Positions 13,776 to 21,600 of a stretch of DNA of 22,970 bases are shown in pieces (position 1 is the first letter of the stretch; the number at the start of each line of letters is the position of its first letter). Under the pieces are notes generated by a model. It was not told the origin of the DNA and made no database searches. It saw nothing but the letters and a program-made list of their open reading frames with translations. The position numbers and the translations under genes are program-made. This stretch comes from DASXUC01 sp036004445. GTDB lineage: Bacteria; Sysuimicrobiota; Sysuimicrobiia; Sysuimicrobiales; Kaftiobacteriaceae. Location: contig DASYRL010000097.1 of the NCBI GenBank assembly GCA_036004445.1, forward strand, positions 1 through 22,970. Reading direction: 5' to 3'.

Positions 13776-13815
13776 GCGATTCCGCGATTCCGCGATTCCG
13801 CATTTCCGCATTTCC
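13776..13815 (-). repeat. Tandem array B, inverted arm (five 8-bp units)
   Basis: On the plus strand the arm reads GCGATTCC three times and GCATTTCC twice. Read on the minus strand the units are GGAAATGC twice and GGAATCGC three times, one to three changes away from the forward-arm units. The arm ends 17 bp before the ATG of the next gene. A 29-bp spacer separates the arms. Confidence 0.88.
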
Positions 13816-13832
13816 GGGGGTAAGATAGGCTC

Positions 13833-14948
13833 ATGAGTATCCCGCCGTACCTGGTCGCCGGCGCCGTCGCCCTGCTGGTGACCTATGCGCTGACGCACGA
13901 GATGCAGTGGGTGGCTCGGCGCGTCGGAGCCGTGGCGCTCCCGGGGGGCCGGCACATCCACGGCCGGCCGATCCCCCGGCTGGGCGGACTCGCCATCTTC
14001 GTAGGCGTGATGGCCGCCCTGCTGCTGGTCTGGCCGGTCGACCAGCCGATTGCCTTGGTCCGCGAGCCCCGGTATTTCGTCCTGGCGGTGCCGTATGCCG
14101 CGGTGGCCCGCCCGCTGCTCGGCGTGCTCGTGGGAGCCGTCGCGCTCACGGCGTTGGGGGTGGTCGACGACCTCCGTGCGCTTCCGGGCCGGGTGAAGTT
14201 TCCGCTGATCTACGCCGCGGCGTCGATACCGGTGTTCTTCGGCCTGACCACACCGTTCATCGCGAACCCGCTGTCGGGATCGCTCGTCCCTCTGGGCATC
14301 ACGGGCGCGGTCTTTACGGCGGTATGGCTGGGATCGATGGCCATCGCCATGAATTCGATCGACGGCGTCGACGGCCTTGCCGCCGGGGTGGCGGGGATCA
14401 CCGGCGCGACGCTGCTCGCGGCCGGCGCCGCCCGCGCGAATCCGGCCTTGATGGTGCTCGCGGCCGCGGTCCTGGGGAGCGCGCTGGGGTTCCTGCGCTA
14501 CAATTTCAATCCCGCTCGGATCTTCATGGGCGATTCCGGCTCGATGCTGCTTGGATACTTGCTCGGGGTCGCCGCCGTGCAAGGTCTGGCGAAAACGGCG
14601 ACGGCCCTCAGCCTCGCCGTCCCCATCCTCGCCCTGGCACTGCCGATCCTCGACACCGGCTACGCGATCGTCCGCCGGCGGCGCAACGGCGTCTCGATCT
14701 TCCTGCCCGACCGGGGCCACCTTCACCACCTGCTTCTGGATCGGGGGCTCAGCCAGCGGCAGACCGTGTTCATCCTCTACCTCATCAGCGCCGTCCTTGG
14801 TCTCGGCGGCCTCGCCGTGGCCGGTGTCAACCGGGTGATCTCGCTGGCGATGCTGGGGGCGATCGTGGCTGCGCTGCTGTTCTTCGCCCGCCGGCTCGGT
14901 CTGCTGCGCCTGCGCGCCCCCGCCCGCGACGTCCCGGACGTCCCCTAG
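13833..14948 (+). CDS. WecA/TagO-type polyprenyl-phosphate GlcNAc-1-phosphate transferase
   Basis: The 371-residue membrane enzyme belongs to the MraY/WecA/TagO superfamily. Its members move a sugar-1-phosphate from a UDP-sugar to undecaprenyl phosphate on the inner face of the membrane. Motifs in order are RLGG (49-52), VVDDLRAL with D112/D113, MNSIDGVDGLAAG (173-185), FMGDSGSMLLG (231-241) and DRGHLHHLLLDRGL (293-306). The His-rich loop and lack of MurNAc-pentapeptide features favour a WecA/TagO role using UDP-GlcNAc over MraY. About 10-11 hydrophobic segments are visible. GGGGG (13816-13820) may be its ribosome site at a long spacing. The epimerase gene follows after 21 bp, suggesting a shared surface-polysaccharide pathway fed by GlmU. 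Confidence 0.92.
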   Translation: MSIPPYLVAGAVALLVTYALTHEMQWVARRVGAVALPGGRHIHGRPIPRLGGLAIFVGVMAALLLVWPVDQPIALVREPRYFVLAVPYAAVARPLLGVLVGAVALTALGVVDDLRALPGRVKFPLIYAAASIPVFFGLTTPFIANPLSGSLVPLGITGAVFTAVWLGSMAIAMNSIDGVDGLAAGVAGITGATLLAAGAARANPALMVLAAAVLGSALGFLRYNFNPARIFMGDSGSMLLGYLLGVAAVQGLAKTATALSLAVPILALALPILDTGYAIVRRRRNGVSIFLPDRGHLHHLLLDRGLSQRQTVFILYLISAVLGLGGLAVAGVNRVISLAMLGAIVAALLFFARRLGLLRLRAPARDVPDVP

Positions 14949-14969
14949 GTCCACCCGTACAGGGCGACC

Positions 14970-16139
14970 GTGATCGGCCCCGCTGAGCGCATCCCGATCA
15001 TGACGGTCTTCGGCACCCGGCCGGAAGCCGTGAAGATGGCGCCGGTGGTCCGCGCGCTGCGGGACAGCGAAGACTTCACTCCGCAGGTCGTGGTCACTGC
15101 TCAGCACCGCGAGATGCTCGACCAGGTCCTGCGGCTGTTTCAGATCACGCCCGACCGCGACCTGGACATCATGCTGCCGGAGCAGTCGCTCGTCGACATC
15201 GTCACCCGCGCGCTGGCCGGCCTGTCCGGCGTGCTCGGGGAATTCCGCCCGGCGATGGTCCTCGTGCAGGGCGACGCGCACACGACCTTCGTGGGCGCGC
15301 TGGCCGCCTATTACCGGCAGATCCCGATCGGGCACGTCGAGGCGGGGCTTCGCACCTACGACAAGTACCAGCCGTTCCCCGAAGAGCTCAACCGCCGGAT
15401 GACCAGCGCACTCGCCGACCTCCATTTCGCGCCCACCGCCACGTCCAAGGCAAACCTCCTGCGCGAAGGGATTGATCCCGAGCGCATCATTGTGACCGGC
15501 AACACCGTGATCGACGCGCTGCTCGCGATCCGCGGCGCCGGCGCCGAGAGGCCGGTCCCCGGAGTCCCGGCGCTGGACGGGCGCCGGCTCGTGGTCGTCA
15601 CGACGCACCGGCGGGAGAATTGGGGCGCGCCGCTGCGCGAGATCTATCTGGCCCTGCTGGACATCCTCGAGGAGTTCGCCGACGTGGAGATCGTCTTCTC
15701 GGTGCATCCGAATCCCGAGGTCCGCCGCGCCGTGGACGAGGTGCTGCGCGCGCACCCCCGGACGCACCTCATCGAGCCGCCCGACTACGCCCCGTGGGTC
15801 GGCTTGATGGCTCGGGCCGACCTTATCCTCACCGATTCCGGCGGCCTGCAGGAGGAGGCGCCGGCCCTGGGCACGCCGGTATTGGTCCTGCGGCAGCTCA
15901 CGGAACGACCGGAAGGCGTCGCCGCGGGGACTGTCCGGATCGTGGGGACGGACCGCGCCCGCATCGTCGAGGAAACCCGTCGGCTGCTCACCGATCCCTC
16001 CGCCTACGGGGCCATGGCCCGCGCCCGAAGCCCCTACGGCGACGGCCGGGCCTCCGAACGAATCGTCCAGGCGCTGCGTTGGTACTTTAAGAGGAGCCCG
16101 CAGCCCCCCGACGAGTTTGACGGATCGGCGGCGGTATAA
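14970..16139 (+). CDS. wecB: UDP-N-acetylglucosamine 2-epimerase (non-hydrolysing)
   Basis: The 389-residue cytoplasmic enzyme interconverts UDP-GlcNAc and UDP-ManNAc. Family motifs are VFGTRPEAVKMAPVVRAL (13-30), TAQHREML (43-50), VQGDAHTTF (99-107), GHVEAGLRTYDKYQPFPEE (121-139), TTHRRENWG (about 210-218), HPNPEVR, DSGGLQEEAPALGTPV (about 288-303) and TERPEG. The length is normal for the family. The start at GTG 14970 is uncertain; an ATG at 15000 lies right before the conserved core. UDP-ManNAc would feed a teichoic-acid-like or enterobacterial-common-antigen-like surface polymer initiated by the transferase encoded upstream. Its stop codon sits inside a TATAAT hexamer. Confidence 0.95.
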   Translation: MIGPAERIPIMTVFGTRPEAVKMAPVVRALRDSEDFTPQVVVTAQHREMLDQVLRLFQITPDRDLDIMLPEQSLVDIVTRALAGLSGVLGEFRPAMVLVQGDAHTTFVGALAAYYRQIPIGHVEAGLRTYDKYQPFPEELNRRMTSALADLHFAPTATSKANLLREGIDPERIIVTGNTVIDALLAIRGAGAERPVPGVPALDGRRLVVVTTHRRENWGAPLREIYLALLDILEEFADVEIVFSVHPNPEVRRAVDEVLRAHPRTHLIEPPDYAPWVGLMARADLILTDSGGLQEEAPALGTPVLVLRQLTERPEGVAAGTVRIVGTDRARIVEETRRLLTDPSAYGAMARARSPYGDGRASERIVQALRWYFKRSPQPPDEFDGSAAV

Positions 16140-16140
16140 T
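16135..16140 (+). promoter_or_regulatory. Perfect TATAAT hexamer overlapping the wecB stop
   Basis: TATAAT (16135-16140) contains the wecB TAA stop and lies 10 bp before ATG 16150. The nearest -35-like sequence, TTGACG (16117-16122), is only 12 bp away, too close for a normal promoter. It may be a promoter for the lipoyl-fold gene or a chance match. Confidence 0.3.
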
Positions 16141-16149
16141 AAGGAAGCG

Positions 16150-16458
16150 ATGTGGACGAACCGAGCGCTGCTGATTGCCATCACGCTGGTTGCCGCCGCG
16201 GCAGTGGGAGCCGCGGGCGCGCCGGCTCTGCTCGAGGTGAAGAGCGCGCTCACCGGCGTGGTGGAAGCCCAGCCGCTGGTCGGCGTCGGTGACGTCGTCG
16301 ACGACGGCCAGGCGATGGTCTACGTGCGCACGGCGCTGACCGGTTCGGTCAGCGTGGCCGCCCGGGCGCCACGCGCGGGCGTTGTCCGCGAGGTCGTGAT
16401 CGTCGCCGGCCAGCGCATCGAGCGCGGCGACCTCGTGGCCAGGATCGAACCAAAGTAA
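16150..16458 (+). CDS. Small exported lipoyl/biotinyl-fold protein lacking the modified lysine
   Basis: The 102-residue product has an N-terminal hydrophobic segment (about residues 6-24), then a complete lipoyl-like hammerhead. The first half carries VGVGDVVDDGQAMVYV (45-60) and the second carries APRAGVVREVVIVAGQ and RIERGDLVARIEP (73-101). In biotinyl or lipoyl domains a lysine sits in the hairpin between the halves (MKM or DK). Here that region reads RTALTGSVSV with no lysine, so it should not be biotinylated or lipoylated. Similar unmodified domains occur in periplasmic adaptor proteins, so a structural or adaptor role is possible but unproven. AAGGAAG (16141-16147) lies just before ATG 16150. 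It sits between wecB and the exported S55 protein. Confidence 0.75.
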   Translation: MWTNRALLIAITLVAAAAVGAAGAPALLEVKSALTGVVEAQPLVGVGDVVDDGQAMVYVRTALTGSVSVAARAPRAGVVREVVIVAGQRIERGDLVARIEPK

Positions 16459-16490
16459 ACCCTCCGTCCCCGAGTCCCCTCTAACGCCTG

Positions 16491-16517
16491 CCCGCGGGTC
16501 ATTCCGTCGGGTTTCTT
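16491..16517 (+). terminator. Probable intrinsic terminator after the lipoyl-fold gene
   Basis: CCCGCGG (16491-16497) pairs with CCGTCGGG (16504-16511) around the loop GTCATT, giving seven GC pairs with one bulged T. TTTCTT follows (16512-16517). It lies 33 bp after the lipoyl gene stop and before a fresh promoter candidate, so it may separate the glmU-to-lipoyl unit from the S55 gene. Confidence 0.55.
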
Positions 16518-16545
16518 CGTGCCGGCCCCGCTTCCACTGGGGGAT

Positions 16546-16575
16546 TTGTCTGGCATGCCCCGAACAGGGTATGCT
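16546..16575 (+). promoter_or_regulatory. Candidate promoter and hairpin upstream of the S55 gene
   Basis: TTGTCT (16546-16551) and TATGCT (16570-16575) are 18 bp apart, a plausible -35/-10 pair. The same stretch holds an inverted repeat, GCATGCCC-CGAACA-GGGTATGC (16553-16574), eight pairs with one G-T. A repressor site over the promoter spacer is one explanation. The leader to GTG 16645 would be about 60 nt. Confidence 0.4.
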
Positions 16576-16644
16576 GACACAGGCGAGGCGAGGCATTGCC
16601 GTGCTATTCTCGCCGTAATCCACGCATGCCAGGGAGGTACGAAC

Positions 16645-18456
16645 GTGATCGCGAGAATAGTCGCGGTGGCCGTCTTGGTGACGGCATTGCTTGTCCCGCT
16701 GACGGCGTCTGTCGCACAGTCGCCCAGCGGCGTCCCGGCGATTATCCCGCTGAGTGACATCAAGCCGGGGCTGCGCGGCGTCGGGCGCACGGTGATCCGG
16801 GGCCAGCGCATTGATCAGTTCGCGTTTGAGGTCGTCGGCGTGCTGCAGGGCGGCGGCGGCATCATCCCGGTGAAGCACCTCATCCTGTTCCGCGTCTCCG
16901 GCCCAGTCGCCGAGCGGTCGGGCGGCATCGCCGCCGGCATGAGCGGCAGTCCCATGTACATCAACGGTCGGCTGATGGGGGCGCTGTCCGCGGGCTACCT
17001 GTTCCTCGACAAGCCCGACGCCGATCTGGGGCTGGCCACGCCGATCGAGGAGATGCTGCCGCTGCTGGACCTGGAGGCCTCGTCACCGGTGGGAGTGTGG
17101 CCGCGGAGCTTCACCGCGCAGCAGCCCGTCCGGATCGGCAGCCGCACGGTGGACCGCGTGGTCATCGCCGGTGACACCGCGCAGGCGGCCTCCATCCAGC
17201 AGGCGCTGGGCGGCACGGCGGCATTCGTTCCCGCCGCGTTCCCGGCCACGATCACCGGATTGTCCCCGCGGGCGCTGCGGATCGTCGAACGCGTGCTCGG
17301 ACAGAAGTTCCCGCTCCAGCAGTTCGGCAGCGGCCAGACCTCTTTCCCTCCCGCCTCGCTCACCGGCGGGAGCTCGATCGGCGTCATGCAGGTGCGCGGC
17401 GACATCAACTTCGGCGGCATCTGCACGGCCACGCTGCGCGTCGGCAACAAGCTGCTCATCTGCGGCCATCCCTGGGATCAGCTCGGTCCGGTTGAATATG
17501 CCATGACCGCGTCGGACATCATCACGGTCGTGCGCACGCTGGAGCGGCCGTTCAAGGAAGGCAACCTCGGCGATCTCGTCGGCATGATCGACCAGGACCG
17601 GGGCGCCGGCATCCGCGGCATCGTCGGCCAGATGCCGCGCATGTTCGCCGTGCGCGTCAACGTCGTCAACCAGGACGATGGGACCACGGCCTCCCGCGGC
17701 ATGCTGGTCGTCCGCCGGCCGGACCTGGCCAAGTTGTTCGCGTCGGTCATGGCGCTGACCGCGGTCGATCGTGCGCGCAACCAGATTCTCGGCGGCGGCA
17801 CGGCCACGGTCAAAGTCACGCTGCGCGCCAGGGGCCTGCCGCGTCCGGTCACCCGCGAGAACGTCTTCTACAACAGCCGCGACATCGCGCTGGCGGCGGT
17901 GCTCGACGTCCCGGCCGGGCTGAATTTTCTGTACTACAATGACCTGGCGGTCATCGATCCGATCGACCTGAGCATCGACATCGGCATTACGTCCAAGCGC
18001 GTCACGGCGGCGATCACCGACGTGCAGGTCGAACGCCGCGAGCTCACGCCCGGCAGCGTGCTGCGCGTGCGGCTGGCCGTGCGCCCCTACCAGGAAGAGA
18101 CGCTGCTCTCCCGTGTGATCGACGTCACCATCCCGCGCAACTACCCGCGCGGACCGGCGATCCTCAGCATCGGACCGCTGGCGGCCGCGTTCGGGGGCGA
18201 AGATCCGCTGCTGGAGAATCAGTTCCTCCGGGCGCTGCTGTCCGAGCCCGAGCCCAGCCCGGTGGACGATCTCGACGAGGCGATCGATATCTTCGAAGAC
18301 TTTGGCAAGAACACGGATATCCTCATTCGGGTGATCCCGTTCGGTCTGCCCACCGAAGGGTCCGATTTCGTGAGGTTCGACGTCTTCGCCGGCCGGGCGA
18401 TCCGGACGGACTGGGTCATTCAGGGGCTGATTCAGATACCGATCCTCATCCGTTGA
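16645..18456 (+). CDS. Exported SpoIVB-like S55-family protein with permuted motif order
   Basis: The 603-residue product begins with a signal peptide (about residues 1-24, cut near SVA-Q), so it acts outside the cytoplasmic membrane. Residues 79-118 match the C-terminal part of SpoIVB peptidases: a hydrophobic strand, SGGIAAGMSGSPMYINGRL, then GALSAGY, with S100 aligning to the catalytic serine. The histidine segment, GNKLLICGHPWDQLGP (H275), comes about 175 residues later, whereas in Bacillus SpoIVB histidine precedes serine. The residue aligned with SpoIVB Asp363 is S85. Peptidase activity is therefore uncertain. The remaining 250 residues look all-beta. GTG 16645 has AGGGAGG (16631-16637) seven bases upstream. 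It lies directly upstream of the TamB-like gene, which hints at an envelope role. Sporulation is not implied. Confidence 0.85.
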   Translation: MIARIVAVAVLVTALLVPLTASVAQSPSGVPAIIPLSDIKPGLRGVGRTVIRGQRIDQFAFEVVGVLQGGGGIIPVKHLILFRVSGPVAERSGGIAAGMSGSPMYINGRLMGALSAGYLFLDKPDADLGLATPIEEMLPLLDLEASSPVGVWPRSFTAQQPVRIGSRTVDRVVIAGDTAQAASIQQALGGTAAFVPAAFPATITGLSPRALRIVERVLGQKFPLQQFGSGQTSFPPASLTGGSSIGVMQVRGDINFGGICTATLRVGNKLLICGHPWDQLGPVEYAMTASDIITVVRTLERPFKEGNLGDLVGMIDQDRGAGIRGIVGQMPRMFAVRVNVVNQDDGTTASRGMLVVRRPDLAKLFASVMALTAVDRARNQILGGGTATVKVTLRARGLPRPVTRENVFYNSRDIALAAVLDVPAGLNFLYYNDLAVIDPIDLSIDIGITSKRVTAAITDVQVERRELTPGSVLRVRLAVRPYQEETLLSRVIDVTIPRNYPRGPAILSIGPLAAAFGGEDPLLENQFLRALLSEPEPSPVDDLDEAIDIFEDFGKNTDILIRVIPFGLPTEGSDFVRFDVFAGRAIRTDWVIQGLIQIPILIR

Positions 18457-18461
18457 CTGCC

Positions 18462-18528
18462 GGTGTCCGGGGTCCGATGTCCGAGGTCCGCAGGGGCCTT
18501 CGAGGCCGGACCCCGGACCCCGGACCCC
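18462..18528 (+). repeat. Tandem array C: 7-bp units forming one long hairpin
   Basis: Four 7-bp units start 5 nt after the S55 stop: GGTGTCC, GGGGTCC, GATGTCC, GAGGTCC (18462-18489). A tight stem-loop, GGCCT-TCG-AGGCC (18495-18507), follows. Then come three inverted units, GGACCCC (18508-18528). The whole region can fold into one hairpin of roughly 25 imperfect pairs. Only a short T-rich stretch (TATTT) follows, so it may stop transcription or protect the 3' end. Confidence 0.85.
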
Positions 18529-18542
18529 GGTATTTCGCAGGC

Positions 18543-18589
18543 ACGACGGGAATGAACGCAGGAGAGAACTTACGTTCCGTTCCCGTCGT
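18543..18589 (+). promoter_or_regulatory. Long stem-loop in the tamB leader
   Basis: ACGACGGGAA (18543-18552) pairs perfectly with TTCCCGTCGT (18580-18589). Inside it GAACG (18554-18558) pairs with CGTTC (18573-18577). The 14-nt loop contains AGGAG. The structure ends 22 nt before the GTG of the TamB-like gene and lacks a T tract, which favours a leader-RNA or operator role over a terminator. An ATG at 18552-18554 inside the stem opens a 24-codon frame ending at 18626, over the tamB start. Confidence 0.6.
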
Positions 18590-18610
18590 ACTGTCTGAGG
18601 GGATCACGCC

Positions 18611-21600
18611 GTGCGGACAGCGCTAGGGATCGCAGCCGTTGTGCTCATCGGCCTGCTCGGCGTCGTGGCGGCGCTGGCGTGGGTGGTCACCCGTCCGGAG
18701 TTCGCCGACGCGGTCCGCACCCGCCTCGTTCGCGATGCGAGTGAGGCGCTGCAGCGCGACATCATCGTCACCCGGCTGTATGGCGACCCGGTGCGCGGGG
18801 TGGTGCTGGAAGGGGTGCGAATCCCCAACCGAAATCGGGCCGGATCCTTCATCGACGCGCCCCGTGCCGTGGTGCACTTTGATCCGCTGCGTCTTGCCGC
18901 CGATCTCGTCGCCGGACGCGGCCTCGCCGCCAGCATCGTCGCCGTCGAGCTCGACCGCCCGTTCCTGGCGCTGGCGCGGGATACGGCCGGCCGGTGGAAC
19001 TACGCGGATCTGATGGTCCGCGGCGGTGGACCCCCGGAAGGACTGTCCGCCGCGTTCCGCGCCAGGGTGGACGTCCGGGAAGCGACGGTCGTGTTCACCG
19101 ATGCCCAGCATTTCGTCACCGCGCCGTTCTCCGCACGCTTCGACCGGGTGACCGGCGCCCTCAGCTTTGCCGACGCTCCACTCGTGCGCCTGGCGTTGGA
19201 CGCGATCAACACCGACGGTGCGACGCCCGCCACCGTGCACGTGACCGGCACCGCGACCATGGGGGCGGGGACCTTCGACCTCGACCTCCGCGCCGCCGGC
19301 GGCGCGGCCGGCCACTGGGGCCGGTATCTCGTGCGCCTCCCCCGCCTGGTGTGGTTGGGCGGGACGTTCGCTGGGACGGCGCACCTGCTGGCATCGCCGT
19401 GGAAGGGTTCGCTTGCGCTCGACTACCGGGCCAGTCTCTCGCTGCACGACGGCAAAGCCCTGCTGCTGCCGCAGCGCACCATGCTGACGGACATGAACGG
19501 GCCGCTGGCGGTGGACAACATCCGCGTGTCGACCGACGGGCTCACGATGCGGGTTGGGTCCTCGCCGGTGTGGGTTCGCGGCGACGTCACGCACGCGCCG
19601 GCGGTCGACCTTGACCTCGTGGTCAGGGCGACCCGCCTCGATCTGACGACGCTGCAGCAGCTGGTTTTCCCGCAGGGCCGGCTGCGCCTGGCGGGAGTCG
19701 GCGGAGGCGAGGCGCGCGTGACCGGGGCGCTGACGTCGCCGGTCGTCGACGGTACGATCGTCGGCGCGGCCGGCAGCGTGAACCGCCAGGGGTTCGCCGA
19801 TTTGTCCTCGGACTTCTCGCTGGCCGGAGGCTGGCTCACCTTCGATAATCTCCGGGCCGCCGCCGGCGGAGGCCGGCTCGCCGGCTCGCTGCGGCTGGAC
19901 ACCCGGCGCGGCGATTTCTTCCTGGTGGCGCGCGCGCAGCACGTCGACACGCGGGCGCTGCCGGGCATCGGGATCACGATCGATCCGACCCTGCGCGGTC
20001 CCGCCGGGGGCGTCGTGGTGGCGGCCCGTTCGAACGGCGGGGTGGCCGCACTGGCGCGCGTGGATGTTGGTGCGGGCGGAATCCTCGGTGTGTCATTTGA
20101 TCGCCTGGGCGCCGGCTTCTGGTACGACCGCGGACGGTTGGAATTGGATTACCTGGCGGCCCGCAGCGGCACCAGCCGCGTGCATGCCAACGGCGTCGCG
20201 GGCCGCTCGGGACATCTCGCCATCGAGCTGGCAGCCGCGCAGATCAGCCTGCACACGGTCGGGGAACGCTTCGGGCTCGGGCAGTGGTTTGCCGGCACCG
20301 CCGAGGTGTGGGGGACGATCAGCGGGACGCGCCGCGCGCCGGTCCTGCTGGCGGACGTCGAGGCGACCGCCGGCAGTCTCGGTCCCCTCCCGTTTGACGC
20401 CGCGCGCGGGACGATCCGCCTGAGTTCGACCGAGTTGTCGACGCCGCGAATGTCGCTGGTCGACGGGCGCGGGATGTACACGGCCGCGGGGACCGTCAAC
20501 TGGGCCCGTCCTCAGGTTGACTTGGCCGTGACCGCCGAAGGAGTGCCGGCGCAGCGCCTGCTGCAGATCGCACGCGTGCCGGTCTCACTGGAGGGGACGG
20601 TGCGCGCCGCCGTCCGGCTCACCGGCTCGCCGGCCAACCCGCTGGCCGCCGGTACGGTGGATCTCGCCGACGGCCGCGTGGAGGGCCAGCGGGTGGACCA
20701 CGCCCGGGCAGAATTTCGCTGGATGGGGGACCGCCTCCTGATCGACGACGCGGTCGCCGAGATCGGGGCGTCCATCCTGCACGGGCTGGGAACCGTGACC
20801 CGCGCGGGAGGGATCGCGCTCACGTTTGCGGCGAAAAACTTTGCGCTGCAAGACATCGGCGCGCTGCGTACGGACTTCGTCCGCCTGGCAGGGGCGGTCG
20901 ACCTCACCGGCAGCGTCGGGGGGACCCTCCGCGCCCCGAGCATCAGCGCGGACCTCTCGTCGACGACGCTGACCGTGAACGGGCAGGCCTTCGACCGGGC
21001 GACGGGGACCGCGCGCTTTGCCGCCGGCCGGCTGACCATGCAGCCCCTGCTGCTCGAGCAGGGCACCGCCCGGTACCGATTCAGCGGCGACGTCTCGTTT
21101 GGCGCGGCCCCGACGGTCCGCATCGAGGCGGCCGCGGAGCGGGGCGAGCTGACCACCCTCCTGGGCCTCGCCAGCATCCGCCCGCCGTTTGCATTGGGCG
21201 GCACGGTGGATGGGACGTTCGCCGTGGTCGGCCGGATCTCGAATCCATCGGCGCGGCTGGACTTCCACCTCCGCGACGGGCGGTTCGGCGACCACGCCAT
21301 CAAAGAGGCGGCCGTGGATGCGACGCTGTCCAACGGCGCGATCACGCTGCGGACGCTGACCGTGCGGCCGGAGCGAGGGGAGCTGCTCGGCGCGGGAACC
21401 GTGGACCTGCGCGGGAGCAGCAACGTCGAATTCGCCGGTCGCGGGCTGGAGCTCGACCTCCTGCGCCCGCTGCTGCGCGTGGATCGCCCGCTGCTGGGTA
21501 CGCTGGACTTCACGCTGCAGCTCAGCGGGCCGACCGCCGATCCCCAGGCCGGCTTGTCGGCGAGTGTGACCGCCGGCGCGATCGGGGCGGCCGCGTTTGA

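Noticed and set aside
13821..13826. TAAGAT as a -10 element before the WecA-type gene
   Set aside because: No -35 match at the right distance, and it would start transcription on the ATG itself.
13833..14948. MraY (phospho-MurNAc-pentapeptide transferase)
   Set aside because: No mur or division genes are adjacent, and the DRGHLHH loop with a neighbouring UDP-GlcNAc 2-epimerase favours a WecA/TagO role.
12705..16253. Minus-strand open frame of 1182 codons
   Set aside because: It runs opposite prs, the WecA-type gene and wecB, all with clear motifs. Its translation is Arg/Asp/Gly/Gln-rich shadow sequence with no domain.
16645..18456. Evidence of endospore formation from the SpoIVB-like gene
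   Set aside because: S55-like proteins with this layout are, to my knowledge, found in non-sporulating phyla, and no other sporulation gene is in the window.
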